Assembly: GCF_017916325.1 (NCBI RefSeq)
Contig: NC_090170.1
Location: forward strand, 490,001 to 554,000
Direction: 5' to 3'
DNA from: Leishmania martiniquensis
Taxonomy: Eukaryota; Euglenozoa; Kinetoplastea; Trypanosomatida; Trypanosomatidae
DNA length: 64,000 nucleotides
The position numbers were made by a program, and so were the translations under genes. This document shows positions 51,901 to 62,276 of the stretch, one piece after another; the stretch's first letter is position 1; the number at the start of each line of letters is the position of its first letter. The notes under the pieces were generated by a model. It saw only the letters and a list, made by a program, of their open reading frames with translations, was not told where the DNA came from and ran no database searches.

Positions 51901-54044
51901 AGTGGCTCTACGCCGAGCACCTGGGCGAGGATGGGGTGACGCGCCGCTACCGCTTTAGAGTGCGCCACACCGGCCGCCGCGCGAGATCGCGCGGCGGCTC
52001 ACAGCTGGATTCGCGCGGCGAACCCTATATCGTCGAGGAAGAGCTGGACGAAAGCGGAGCGGTGGTGAATCGGCGCAAGTGGCTTTGGCCGGCGACGCCC
52101 TCGTCGCTCACTTCGCAGTCCGAGAGCGACACTTCGCTTTACACGGTCGACGAGAACGCACCGGAGTTCCTTCGCCGCAGGTACTACGACAATCAGCCGA
52201 AGAAGTTGCGGCGGCTGGAGTCTTGGCGCCGTGTGAGTGCTGGGCACGGCAGCGTTGACTCCCGTACATCCAGCATGACCTCGTGGTCCACCATCGACGA
52301 TGGGGACAACGACACGCGTCTCGACGGGCGCCGTCGCAGATGCCGCACTCGCCGCACGGGCTTTCGGCGCGATCGCCTGCGCTACTCAAAGGAGGAACAT
52401 CATAGCCGGAGCCGAAAGAGCGGGCGCAAGACTAATTGGAAGTTCCTCTTCGAGGAAGACGTGGCCGAGAGTGTTGGCCGTGGATCGCGCGGGCGCAGCT
52501 CAGGGAAGTCTCGGCTCACCAAGAAGGAGCTGGATCATTTGCGGGAGCGCAAAGATTGGCTGTGCTCTCTCCTGAAGACAAAGGGGGTTGACGTGCCGCT
52601 AGAGATACCAGGCGACCCGGCTGAGCAGATGCTGCTGTATGACCTCCTGCTGCTGGCGGAGAAGGAAGAGGGCGTCGGCGATCAGGGCAACAGTCGCAGA
52701 GACAGCGGAGACTACTACCGCCTTGAGGATGGCGAGGCTGGCGGCGCAGGTAATAAGTCGGGCCTCGCAGCGTTGCTGACACAGCTGCGGTCCTTCACGC
52801 TAGACGACCTCGCGAACTCAGACCTGATGCGCCGTCTCTTGGAGGAGAACGAGGCGGAGGGGGCGGCGAGCCACCATCTCACCCCTCAGGCAATGCAGGA
52901 CGTCTTGATGGCCCTCGTGAATGAGCGGCGAAGAGGCGGTGCACACGCAGGCGCAGGAGCCCCGGGGCAAGAAAGCGCTCAAGAACGCCGGCTACGAGTG
53001 CTGCGCATGCTTGAGGAGCAGAGGAATCGCCGGCAGCAGTCTCGCCAGGACTCCGCCGCGGCCGGCTCGGAAGCCGATCAGCTTACAGAGGAGACCTTCG
53101 GCCTTACCGAAGTGGCTCCATCACCTCCTCGTCCGCCGTCATCCAAAGCGCGGCAGGAATCTGCCTCGCCCGCGAACCTTCGCAAGTACACTGCCTCACA
53201 ACGTCCGCACAGCGCGCAGGCACCACCGCTCCCTGACACGGGCACTCCACTCCCCGGCTTCGCGTGTGCTTCACTGGACGTGCCCAGGCGCATAGACGCC
53301 ACATCCAGAGAGTCCAGCGCGCCGAGCACTATGTCGCTGTCCGCCAACTCCATAGCCTGGAGGATCTCGCCGACGACGCTTGCAGAGAGGAAGGAGCTAG
53401 AGAGACTTTTCAGAGAGCTGGAGGCCTACTGGGCTGACCGTGCGTCGCATGGCGGTCGCTTTCGCGTCGATATCGTCGACTACACTCCTGAGCAGCTCGA
53501 AGAGTTCTTCGCCCACCTGCATCTCGGCCCCCGGCAGTGCGCCCTGCTGAGAGGGCGGGCTCCGCTGGCGCCGGCGACTTCGCTGGTGGGTGGAACGCTG
53601 CACCAGGACGGTTCGCTCTCGACCTCAAAGGCTGGGGCGGCAGCAGCAGCGCAGAAACACGATGGCCACGCAACTTCTGGCCAGCCAGCCCACTCGCTGA
53701 TCCGGTCGCCACAGGCCCTAGCACCGGCTCCGGTCAAGCTCTTCACACTCACAACCGAGGGCTCGCTTGACGGGGCCTTACGCCTCAGCTATCAGAGCTA
53801 CCTGGCGGACAAAGCTTTCGTCGAGGCTCTTCACGGAAATGTGAAGCTGGCGAACATGAGCGCTGACCGCGTGTCGACGTTAGCGCAGTCTCCACGACCT
53901 CCATCACTCCCCCGCCTGAAGACATGTGAGTCGCAAAGGAAGACCTCGGGTGAGCGAGCAGCCGGCGCACCGGCTACCTCTGCAGCACCGCCTCCGCGTC
54001 CGCCGAAGTCATCGGCATCTCTCCCCTCCTTGCCGAGGCTATAG
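48984..54044 (+). CDS. Large hypothetical protein, 1686 residues
   Basis: I do not recognise this protein. Residues about 25-110 form a helical N-terminal part (LDRKVVQALFMSLRMSIPQD). A Ser/Arg/Gly-rich, probably disordered region follows to about 330. More ordered blocks come at about 345-470 (HLLCCYGGASRDPASMVHGA), 585-650 (YYMTPLQYVYLHTRIAHVLL) and 790-900 (YPQFWCSMLELADNWTSCGG). A very basic segment lies at 1112-1151 and a charged helical part with LTKKELDHLRERKDWLC near 1178. A last helical block at about 1467-1512 precedes a Pro/Ser-rich tail. The YPQFW...LADNW block resembles the helical modules of cytoskeletal or flagellar proteins, but only weakly. The alternative upstream ATG at 48642 adds 114 low-complexity residues and is not preferred. 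Confidence 0.85.
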   Translation: MATATTGNPNGVHGLSPTPPPLDVAASALALDRKVVQALFMSLRMSIPQDVQRRLLSSSAEELQFLIARQPRLSPFHHRRRESLRHPALAMATKKYYRDCRRRRCELTLQQMAAVESRGFSPSANSPAGQDRRGSSASLEFALVDLLFAEYAQQSANRAKGQDRQVDIHGTSTCNGSSTYGGFAASRSSVSISNHATSAGSRLLSRAISDADNEASSQLLATPRGGRALELSRTAASGIQPHRSPPQKHQKSSNEESFSAFSDAFNAGSTSRFSSSVAVTENAEGGGGARMRGLGLGASTTSAADGARFFARRIGLRDSAAARGGGRGPGEHFASGGTGEMRALLRRCMEEEHEAGTGNDPFLFISARPVEHLLCCYGGASRDPASMVHGAALMQLEYDGLSTSDADPFRNAMVEEDVRWDQLAGCHRQILRAAREPCQAAAAAVANDRLVNDVIRRFWDRLTVSMAAHQAHKAQEAHKSRAAADADIAAAISARRGRRSTSVDEDDLNEISNNDDRSESSLVGRDAASTGSSVNRRSKVTFSRNRASRIVSKVPRTLKSALKPSKKKARKGSSADSTGSSGGSEQYSTVAYYMTPLQYVYLHTRIAHVLLPDCHAIEVELLPYIQEDLLVDAAYDEEDTAQTLYFGKAPRLVGDSRRQRRKSAVGFSLGPRSRASSVDSKLQLSSHDSAKDDPLSTGAGEAERDALVLQRWFRSVRHNGYALSRSGGCAGDGSVTHEMGLGDDGMSIGPTSSMEAGYTLSTILQLTSVSDKNIRKSVMGSLPLVPMSFTVAQLPSLTYPQFWCSMLELADNWTSCGGNPVETAVFMWELYVEVFGHFWGEEDQLVAAAVESKVAKSSMSATEKAAMAREEAEVVESFQALLAEMRECAFRPSSLRSSLNNGTIMNDGAHSAADGSGPLWQYSRAKDARGTHSLPTLPTDTDDDASLLLASCSDLPVPELKRLVEATGEGNEKWLYAEHLGEDGVTRRYRFRVRHTGRRARSRGGSQLDSRGEPYIVEEELDESGAVVNRRKWLWPATPSSLTSQSESDTSLYTVDENAPEFLRRRYYDNQPKKLRRLESWRRVSAGHGSVDSRTSSMTSWSTIDDGDNDTRLDGRRRRCRTRRTGFRRDRLRYSKEEHHSRSRKSGRKTNWKFLFEEDVAESVGRGSRGRSSGKSRLTKKELDHLRERKDWLCSLLKTKGVDVPLEIPGDPAEQMLLYDLLLLAEKEEGVGDQGNSRRDSGDYYRLEDGEAGGAGNKSGLAALLTQLRSFTLDDLANSDLMRRLLEENEAEGAASHHLTPQAMQDVLMALVNERRRGGAHAGAGAPGQESAQERRLRVLRMLEEQRNRRQQSRQDSAAAGSEADQLTEETFGLTEVAPSPPRPPSSKARQESASPANLRKYTASQRPHSAQAPPLPDTGTPLPGFACASLDVPRRIDATSRESSAPSTMSLSANSIAWRISPTTLAERKELERLFRELEAYWADRASHGGRFRVDIVDYTPEQLEEFFAHLHLGPRQCALLRGRAPLAPATSLVGGTLHQDGSLSTSKAGAAAAAQKHDGHATSGQPAHSLIRSPQALAPAPVKLFTLTTEGSLDGALRLSYQSYLADKAFVEALHGNVKLANMSADRVSTLAQSPRPPSLPRLKTCESQRKTSGERAAGAPATSAAPPPRPPKSSASLPSLPRL

Positions 54045-55003
54045 GGCGCGGCCGTTGCAACGGCGCCAATGTGCTTGCGTGCGTGCACACGCAAGGCGCC
54101 AAGAGAGTCAGTGGCCCATTCGCCCTGCTGTCGCCTCCTCCTCCTCGACGTCCCTTTTTTAAAGTTTGGCTGTCGTTGTCACCTCCACTTCTTCCCCGCT
54201 CTTTCTTGCGAGCCTACTTCGTATCACGGAGGCGCTGCAGCCATCCTCCTCGTCCTCTTCCAGACTTTTCCTTGCCGTCGCCGTTTGGATGGCTGGAGGT
54301 GCATGAGAGAGCGGAGAGCACTCATGCCTGCCTCCTGCCCGCACACAGGTACACGCGCATACACAGACACAGACACAGACACACACACACACACACACGC
54401 ATGTGTTGTTTTATGTATTATCCCGATGTTTCTCATCCCCTCTCGCCTACTCGGTCTTCTTGAGTGGGCCGCGCTCTCAAGTCCGCGATGTTGCCGACAC
54501 CTGCGCCAGTTGTGCCTTTGTCGGTGTTTCGTCTCTTCCTGCATGTAATCAAGGGGCGCTGGAGCCCTTTTTTCCCCCTCTCCCTCATGTGCCTCTGCTC
54601 GGACGCAACTTGACCGTACACTCTCGCAGTGGATGGGTTTGAAAGGCATTGGTTTCGCGCACGTTTGCGCTGACGCAGAGCGGAGCGCTGCAAACGAGCG
54701 TTTGCACTGACTCACCACTTTGCTCGTCTCGTGCACGAGCCAAGCTGACTCATGGAAGAGACTCATCACCAACCCCTTTCTCTTTCCCTATACCCTTCTC
54801 TTTCCCCTGTCCGACTCTCTCACCCCCCTCAACACGGCGCCTACGCTCGTGGGCATATCAACACCTTCTCGCACCCCTGCGTATTCTGCACAGCACCAGC
54901 GTCGATAACGGCATTCACAGCATTCGCATCGTATTGGCAAGGGACAGACGCACACACAGATCTGCAACGCACGCCGAGGGTTAGGCCCGTATTGGATGGA
55001 GAC
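54045..55003 (+). other. Spacer before the PDI gene
   Basis: No gene is seen. It has an ACACAG/AC microsatellite (54361-54399) and long C/T-rich runs (54770-54835) likely to guide splicing of the next transcript. Confidence 0.6.
54361..54399 (+). repeat. ACACAG then AC microsatellite
   Basis: Three ACACAG-like units pass into a pure AC run of about ten units. Confidence 0.8.
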
Positions 55004-56698
55004 ATGAAGCCGACGATGCACTGTGTACTGTGGCGGACACCGCAGCTAGTACTGGTCGTCCTCTTGGCAGCTCTTTATTTCTCGTACGCGTGGGCGGCGG
55101 AGGATATGAGCGAGGATGGCGCAAAGGTACTGGAGCTCATCTCCGGGGGCTCCACAGCAACCTACAGGCTACCAGACTCCATGGTGGTGCTGAACGACGC
55201 CAACTTCGAGTCCTACCTCTTCCCTAGCAAGCCTGCGGCTCCACGCGCGTTCCTATTCCTTTGCTACTCACCCTGGTGCCTTCACTGCAAATATCTTCTA
55301 CCGCTGTTTCTGAATGCCAGCATGCAATTGGACCTGATGAGAGTGCCGCACAGTAACTTTGCAGTCGTCGACGCGCAGAAGAACACGGCCGTGTCGGCTT
55401 ACTTCCAGGTGGAGCGCTTCCCCACCCTCCTGTACACCACTGGGAAGGGCAAGCAGTGGCATGTGTACGAAGGCGGCAACACGCAGGAGGGCTTCATGCA
55501 GTTCTCGGCTTACCTCCAGCACGCCGTGGTCAGCGGCAGTTTCTCAGAGGATGTCACAGATGTGGCACGGTTCACTGAGGTCGAGGAGAGGAGCGGCACG
55601 GCGCGTGTGCCATGCTACGTGTACGTCCCGGCCACTTCCTCCAGCGCCCCTGAAAACCAGCACACAGCCCGCTGGAGCCACGCAATCGATGGCGCGGCGT
55701 CCGTCAGCAACATTCGGTTCGCCGTCATCTACGAGAAGGCGCAAGCGGCGGGCTGGGCGGAGCACGCCAGCGAGAAGTACAAAAAGGTGGTGGAAAAGGC
55801 GAAGGCTTGCGTGGCGGCGGGGATGGCCAGGGGCCCAGAGGGCGAGGCCCTTGTTGTCTTCTCCGATCGCTATCGCGTGCCCCGCTGCTACTCGGGACCG
55901 TGGCTGGAGGAGCGCCGGGCCGCCATGCCGTCGAAGCACAGCAGCAGGTGGAGCACCGCTGACGGTGCGATAACCATGAGTGCGCCACTCGAGAACTTTT
56001 TGGCCTTGAGCGGCTTTCACGCCGTCGAAGGCGCTTCATCAGCCATGTTCACCACTCTCGCACAGTTTCCGAAGAACTACTTGGGCGTGCTCATGACGGA
56101 TCGCCCCATCGACGACAAGGACACAGAGTTTGTACCGGTGCTGCGCGAGATCGTGCAGGCCGCGAACGACGCTCTCGAGCACAAACATGGAAGCGACTTG
56201 CCCGTGGCGAAGGAAATGCGCATCCCTCGCGTCTCGTGGTCGTACATTGATGTGGTGCAGTACGAGGTGTGGCGCTCGCGCTACGACGTCCAACTGGATG
56301 AACTGCCGGCTGTCGTGATCATCGACACGAAGCGCGACCGCTTCTTCAAGATGCGCACCCGTGTGCCGCGCTTTGAGGCGATTAAGAGGGACACGCCTTG
56401 GAAGATTGGCGGGGAGCAGCACCAGCTGATCGCGCAGTTTGCCCAAGATGTGCTGGCGGACGTGTACAAGGCACAGAAGCTGTCGGTCGCCGGCGCCGTG
56501 GCCGAGTACCTCTCCCACTACCCCGGCTTCGCTTACCTGTACGAAGCGCTCAACTATGAAGACTTTGTCTTCGACGCTGTGGTAATGGCCCTCAGCTTCT
56601 TTAGTTTCTTACTCTTCCTAGCGATTGTGATGGAGCCGCTGATGGAGTGGTACAGAGCACGCTCAACTAAGAAACCACCCAAGGCTAAGATGGATTAG
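55004..56698 (+). CDS. Membrane-anchored protein disulfide isomerase (TMX-like)
   Basis: The product is 564 residues. A signal peptide (LVLVVLLAALYFSYAWAA, about residues 15-32) is followed by a thioredoxin domain with the redox site C-L-H-C at 92-95 (YSPWCLHCKYLLPLF) and the RFPTLLYT cis-proline block. A long luminal region with no second clear CxxC follows. A single membrane helix near the C-terminus (VVMALSFFSFLLFLAIVMEP, about residues 525-545) leaves a short basic cytosolic tail ending KAKMD, which fits the K-x-K-x-x ER retrieval signal. It is thus probably a type I ER protein that forms or reshuffles disulfides, like animal TMX3. CLHC differs from the common CGHC and may tune redox potential. 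The frame is open upstream to 54752, but the ATG at 55004 precedes the signal peptide. Confidence 0.93.
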   Translation: MKPTMHCVLWRTPQLVLVVLLAALYFSYAWAAEDMSEDGAKVLELISGGSTATYRLPDSMVVLNDANFESYLFPSKPAAPRAFLFLCYSPWCLHCKYLLPLFLNASMQLDLMRVPHSNFAVVDAQKNTAVSAYFQVERFPTLLYTTGKGKQWHVYEGGNTQEGFMQFSAYLQHAVVSGSFSEDVTDVARFTEVEERSGTARVPCYVYVPATSSSAPENQHTARWSHAIDGAASVSNIRFAVIYEKAQAAGWAEHASEKYKKVVEKAKACVAAGMARGPEGEALVVFSDRYRVPRCYSGPWLEERRAAMPSKHSSRWSTADGAITMSAPLENFLALSGFHAVEGASSAMFTTLAQFPKNYLGVLMTDRPIDDKDTEFVPVLREIVQAANDALEHKHGSDLPVAKEMRIPRVSWSYIDVVQYEVWRSRYDVQLDELPAVVIIDTKRDRFFKMRTRVPRFEAIKRDTPWKIGGEQHQLIAQFAQDVLADVYKAQKLSVAGAVAEYLSHYPGFAYLYEALNYEDFVFDAVVMALSFFSFLLFLAIVMEPLMEWYRARSTKKPPKAKMD

Positions 56699-57704
56699 GG
56701 CTGCCTCGGCAGCACCCACGCCACGTGAGTCTGTAAGCTGAAATGGCCGTTTCGATGACAGCCGCGGCCTGCCACTCGCTCTGTCTCTGTCTTTTTCTGC
56801 CTGTTCCGTTGCCGAGCGTCACTGATGTTCTGTGCGCCTGCGCCGTACACAATGTCTGCAGCTCCTTGAGAAAAACAAAAATGCTGGCACATTCGACCTT
56901 TTCTTCCCCGCCCCATTTGCCGATGGTGGGGAAGTGCGCGGCACACTGCAAGTGCCAGCGGAGGAGCTGCCTCAACATCGATCAAGGGAATTACGGAAAG
57001 AAAAACAAAAAAGCGTCTCCCATCCCTTTTCCTCCTTCCGTTCGCGGAGAAGGCAGCAGCGCCATCTTTCTGCCGACGTGAAAGCCCTGGATAGACCAAC
57101 TGGGGACTCCAGGGGGTGAAGGAAGCAGCCGCGGGCCCGAGTGGCCCAGTAGCGCACTGTCAGCCGACGATGAGCAGCTGCAGTAGTGGAACGGTGTTGT
57201 GGTGCTGGGGATGGGGAGGGGGGCTGGCTGGCAAAGAGCTTTCGCCATTGGCTCATGGGATAGGCGCGCATGTGCGTCGGCCCTCCCCTCCCCCCGTTTC
57301 TTCTCGCTTTCTGCACACGTGAATAGAAGAACACATGGGGTGGCAGGAGCCGGCGTATGCAGCGCTGCTCTTCCCCTCTTTTTTTTTTTCGGGTATGTGT
57401 GCGTTACTCAAAGGCGTGCGTTTCGGTGCGTATGCCCGTGTCTGTGTGTGCACCCTTCTACACCTTTCTGTTGCGTCTCGCGTTCCCCTTTGCGCTCCGT
57501 CCTCTCCTCCCTTCGTGCCGCTGTGCTCGACGCCGCCTCCTTTCGCCTGCCACGCCTGCAGTCACGTCCTCCCATACACACACACACACAACGACCTAGT
57601 GAGAGTGTCTCTCGGTCCGCTTTCCCTTCATTCATCTCCGTAGCGACACTCTCTCATTGCATATTTGTCGTTTCGCCTGCGCTGAGCGCCGCTGCCGGTT
57701 AGCG
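56699..57704 (+). other. Spacer before the IscA-type gene
   Basis: No gene is seen. A T run at 57382-57391, C/T-rich runs at 57480-57560, and a short CA repeat at 57577-57589. Confidence 0.6.
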
Positions 57705-58352
57705 ATGCTCCGTCTCTCTCTTCGACGCTGGTGCGCCGCCGCGGTCGGCCACTCGTCGACTGCAGGGGCTCATGTGCCGACGCTGGTGACCACGTTGCCT
57801 GACTTCTATGGCAAGAGCTTCTCCGTCTCACCACGAGCGTGGGCCCAAATTACGCGGAAGAACTTGGAGGAGGGCTTCGCAAACGATGCGCGCTACCTGC
57901 GCCTCGCCGTCGACTCGGGCGGCTGCCACGGCTACATCTACAAGTTTTCTTTTGAAACAAACGAGGGGTTCAATCGAGAGGAGGATGTGGCTATCGCCGA
58001 GTCGGACGCGGTATCCCCAAATCATGAGGCGTTTACTGGCGCGCAACCGTCGCCGCGTGTGGTTGTTGATACACTCAGCGTTTCTAAACTCGAGCACGCA
58101 AGGCTGGACTACCACAGTGAGCTGAAGGGGTCCGCGTTTGTGGTGGTGGGGAATGAGTTGGTCGACGAGTCTTGCGCCTGCGCCATGTCCTTCTCGATGC
58201 GGAAAAAGACGCGGCCATCGGAGGCGTCATCGTCGGGCGCGAAAGGGGCGTCTGCAGGAGATGGCGGCGCGACTGCTCCCTCGGCGGGTGTTTTTTCAGT
58301 GGCGAATGCGCGCCCAATATCTCGCCGCACCACAGCGCGAGGCCCTTCGTGA
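57705..58352 (+). CDS. IscA/ISCA2-type iron-sulfur cluster assembly protein
   Basis: The product is 215 residues. A-type carriers pass Fe-S clusters to mitochondrial target enzymes. The N-terminus MLRLSLRRWCAAAVGHSS is an Arg-rich amphipathic presequence. The A-type domain is at about 40-165 with the three cluster-binding cysteines: Cys 74 in DSGGCHGYIYKFSF, and Cys 157 and Cys 159 in DESCACAMSFS. The usual end is C-G-C; here Ala replaces the Gly. An insertion of about 30 residues (VAIAESDAVSPNHEAFTGAQ) lies between the two Cys sites, and a Ser/Ala-rich extension follows the domain. The GGC-x-G-Y/F spacing favours ISCA2 over ISCA1, without certainty. Confidence 0.93.
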   Translation: MLRLSLRRWCAAAVGHSSTAGAHVPTLVTTLPDFYGKSFSVSPRAWAQITRKNLEEGFANDARYLRLAVDSGGCHGYIYKFSFETNEGFNREEDVAIAESDAVSPNHEAFTGAQPSPRVVVDTLSVSKLEHARLDYHSELKGSAFVVVGNELVDESCACAMSFSMRKKTRPSEASSSGAKGASAGDGGATAPSAGVFSVANARPISRRTTARGPS

Positions 58353-59517
58353 AAATGGCTCGGCTCTCGGTACCTCTAACGTGTTTCTGTCCACTGCCTG
58401 CACAGTATGTGAATGCTTCTCCTGGACTTCACACACACACACACGCACAGGCACAGATTCGCACTATGAAGCCCAGGGGCTTTTGTGCTGCCCTCTTTCT
58501 GTCTCATCGCTGTGCCAGCTGCAGCATCCGGTGACATACGCGACTATTCTGTCTCTGGCATTGACGTTACCGTGCTGTTGCGGAGTTTTGCTCGCGTGGT
58601 CTCGGCGACGCTGAGCGAGTGGTCGGAGGGCGGGTGGCCACCTGAGTCTCGTCAAGGGCTTCACTGCGCTGCTCGCAGCCTCTCTTCCCTTTGTGTCTGT
58701 CTGTGCGTCCGTCGCTCGGTTTCGATGCCGTCTTCTCGGTCTGCTTGATCTCGTCACTGCCATCCTTGTGAAGTGTGGCGCGCGCGCAGCAATGAATCCT
58801 TATGGATTCCACCACCTATGCACACACACACACACGGACATGAACGCTTGCTTTCTAGCCTGCTCGACTCTCTCAGGGCTAACGCGGAAGAGCGGCGGGC
58901 GGAGGTGGGCATGCGAGGACTTGATAGCCGTCGCTCAGCCCCTAATGCGAAGCCCGTGCGACACCTCCGCTAGGACTGCCAATGATGGTAAGAGTGGTGG
59001 GCTGCACAGACATTTTCACACTTGCCCACCCATTGGCTGCACTCCCGCTCCTTCTCCAGCGCGATCGCACCCTCTCGATGCCCCGGGCTGGCGTCCCCCT
59101 CTCTTCATCCTTCCATCCACGCACACCCACATGAACGCTTGCGCTGACGCGCCGTTTTGCTCACGTAAGCGAATGCTCACGTGTTCCTGCGAAGTAATGG
59201 GGGCCTCTCTACGATCTCCGCTGGCTCAGCGACACTTCTCCAGTAGCATCCAACGACCCCAACCCAACTCTTTCTTCTCGGCCGCCTCCCTTGTTGCCTC
59301 CCGAATGCTTCTCGTCACGTGATAAGGGTAAGGTGCGGAGGGGCGGGCGCTTTTCACGCAGCTCCGTCTCCCCTCCTCCCCAACAAGAAACAAGCTCGTG
59401 CTAAAAGCCCTAGCCTCCAGAGGAGCTGACAGCTGCTTCATCTGAAAAAAACGCACGCCCTTCTCTCTTCCATAGAGGGTACACACCGATCCGCCCACCC
59501 TCACACATTAGACTATC
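58353..59517 (+). other. Spacer, 1.2 kb, no convincing gene
   Basis: CA repeats near 58427-58442 and 58817-58835; a 209-codon open frame (58693-59322) is low complexity and not believed. Confidence 0.55.
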
Positions 59518-60510
59518 ATGGCGGACAATCGCTCTCCCTCTGCTGCTTCGGCAGCGTCTTCAGCGTGCTACGTGTATCGGCTGAAGCACAACCCATCGTG
59601 GACAAAGTTCGGCATGCATCCAAGGGTGCTAACCGATACGAATGCTCGCCCCGGTCATCTGACATCGCCCTGCGCATCCGCACACAGAGCGTCTGAGTCG
59701 CACTACGCCGCGCCTTCTGCAAACGCGTCATTTCTGTGCACGACATCGGCACGTCAGCCGGCGTCAGTAGCAAGCGTGGCTTTAGTTGGTGCCCAAGCAG
59801 CTTTGCGACACGAACAGTGTCAACGGGTGCATACAGCTTCGCGGATAACCGATCTGCGGTCATCTGCTGTCCACGCTAGTGGTCCTCGAAGGGCTGCTCA
59901 CCCAACGGCGTCAGGCAGCGCATTCATGACTCCGAGGGCTCGTGGCGATGGCGGGGTAAAGGGGTGCGCTCCCGAAAGCGCTTCATGGGAACAAGCTGCG
60001 TTGCCACGTGAAGAAGCACCGCTGGCGGTGACGCCGATGTCCACGACCTTAACGAGCGAGAGCGGCTCTGGCGATCAAGGCGGCGAGATGCGTCGTATTT
60101 CTCGCGACGCACTTAGCTCTGCCTCAGCAGATTTATCGTGCAGAGCAGAGGTGACTTACGATCCTCCGATTCGATACTCAGCCCTTTCTCTGCAGACGGC
60201 ATCGTTGTCTCGCGCGAAGGACTCGCATCTAAGAGGCTCTGCAGCCCTTGTTGCAGTAGCGGGGCCGCTGGACGCTCTCTACGTTCCGCTGCGCCGACCT
60301 GCCCCGCGAGGCTGCGTGGCAACACGGCAGAACTTTTCAATTTCTGAAGGCGCGCGTCGCACGAGATCGTCTGATAGATCAGCGATGAAAGCGGGAGCAG
60401 TTACGGGTGGTTCTAGGGAGGCACGCGTCGTTCGCTGCGGCATAGTCGGTGGTGCACCTGAGGCGGACACCTACAGAACCAGCAGCAGTGCCTACGGGCG
60501 TGGGTGCTGA
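59518..60510 (+). CDS. Hypothetical Ser/Ala/Arg-rich protein, 330 residues
   Basis: I do not recognise the family. The start MADNRSPSAASAASSACYVY is followed by a segment with a possible short motif (YRLKHNPSWTKFGMHPRVLT). The rest is rich in Ser, Ala, Arg and Gly without a visible fold, membrane segment or catalytic motif. The frame is intact in line with the array, and a C/T-rich run with AG dinucleotides precedes it (59370-59500). Composition suggests a disordered protein. It might be a chance frame, so confidence is moderate. Confidence 0.58.
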   Translation: MADNRSPSAASAASSACYVYRLKHNPSWTKFGMHPRVLTDTNARPGHLTSPCASAHRASESHYAAPSANASFLCTTSARQPASVASVALVGAQAALRHEQCQRVHTASRITDLRSSAVHASGPRRAAHPTASGSAFMTPRARGDGGVKGCAPESASWEQAALPREEAPLAVTPMSTTLTSESGSGDQGGEMRRISRDALSSASADLSCRAEVTYDPPIRYSALSLQTASLSRAKDSHLRGSAALVAVAGPLDALYVPLRRPAPRGCVATRQNFSISEGARRTRSSDRSAMKAGAVTGGSREARVVRCGIVGGAPEADTYRTSSSAYGRGC

Positions 60511-60642
60511 GGAGAGGAGTACCGGGCCGGTTGCTACACATTCACGCAGATCATTGACCCTTCTCTCCCTGACGCTTCCGTACCCCGCACAAGCACCCGC
60601 GTTCGACTTTGCGCCTAAAGGGCTCCATAGACACAGAGAACT

Positions 60643-60679
60643 GTACATATATATGTATATATATACATATATATATATG
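60643..60679 (+). repeat. TA/CATA-rich microsatellite
   Basis: Alternating TA run interrupted by single C and G, able to form hairpins. Confidence 0.8.
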
Positions 60680-62276
60680 GGCGCTCATAGACGCCAACTC
60701 GGCCTGGAGGGATATGCTTTCTCGACGTGAGCGGGAGCTCGTTGACAATGAGGTGGAATGGGGAGGGCCCAATCGACAACGAAAACGGAGAAAGAAAAGA
60801 GGAACCAAGGAAGCTACGGCCGCCGTCGCAACGCCATTCATGTGGGGCACACTTCTACCCGCCCATACAAAATCGCCACCCTCCAGCACCGCGCTTGACA
60901 CCTCGATGGCGGCACGCCGCACCTTCTTTCCCTGTAATGTTTCCACCAGAGGCAACGCAGAGCGATATCTCCTATACACCTGATGGGGGATGCTGCCTGC
61001 GCCCTTAGCTCCGTTTCTACTCGTCACCGCTGTGCCCTGCCATCTCCTTGTCGCACCCTGTTACACCTCACTCGTGTGTCCGCAGATGCTAATTTTTCAA
61101 GCCTGCGTTGACACTTCCGTTCCTGAAAACTACCACCACTGTGTCATCATCGACTCATCAAAGGAAAGGCCCCCTTTTTTCTCTCTTCTTGGTTCTTTGC
61201 TGCATTATTTACTCTTGCGTCCGTCCAATCTGCAGTGCTTACTGCTCACCTCCCCTATACCTCTGCCTCGCCTATCTTTTTCGTTCCCTTAATCTTTTCG
61301 TTTCGCTTGTAGTTTCGTTTTACGCATTCCCTCGGCCCTCTCTCCCCCGGCAGTGAGGGACTCACTCGTGGCGACCTCCTTTTTTCTCTGAGCTGCCGAC
61401 CGAAGAACAAAGGCGGAAGGAGAAAACAACACACAAAACTACCCAGTGAGCGAAAGTGAGGCCGATTTTTCTTCCTTCAGTCTTGTAGAAGCCTTCAGTT
61501 CTTACCGAGCAGACCTGTCAGCTTCTCCATCATCGTTTTCTCGAGAGCGGTGCTGTCCGCCTTTCTTCCCGTTTTGCTTTCTGCTCCTGCGTCTTTTTCT
61601 AACCTGCGCTTCTAGGGACACCCCCCCACTCACACCCAGACATACACATACAGACGCCCGCGTGTGCACACGCGTATTTCTGCATGCTTGGAACGGTTCA
61701 TTTATGCGCTTAACCTTCTTTTACCATCATAGGCACACAAATTGCTAGCAAGGCAGCTCCGGGCACGGGGGGACAGTAAGGAGCAACTTCGATATCGCAG
61801 TAAGCTGCGAGGTTTCTTTCAGCGCGCAGCTCATACACCCACCCCTTGCACGCGCTCATACACAAACGTGCACCTGCGCAGAACACTCACGGGGAGGTTC
61901 AAAGAAAAAGCGAACGTCGAGAATTCGTCAGCTTCACTTTCTGTTTTTGCTCTTGGCTCACCCCGTGCCACTAGTTCGTGGAGCTTCCGTTGCTCTCTCT
62001 CCCCCTCCCTATCTCTCCTCTTCTTTTGTTTCCGACGTGTCTTTCTTTGTCTCTTTCCTCCTCTTTGTCCAGCTCTCTGCCTCTGTGACTGCGTGTGTGT
62101 GTGTGTGTTACCCTCCCTCTTGAATACCAGTGGTGTTGCGGCTCAGCGCTTCTGTTTCCCCGACTGCTCTCCCTCTCCTCCCCCCTAATTGGCACTTCTG
62201 CTTTTCCTCCCCGACTGTTTCATCACGTCTGTCTGTTGCTGCAAACGGACGTGGCTTCTGCTCGTTGTGTACGTCT

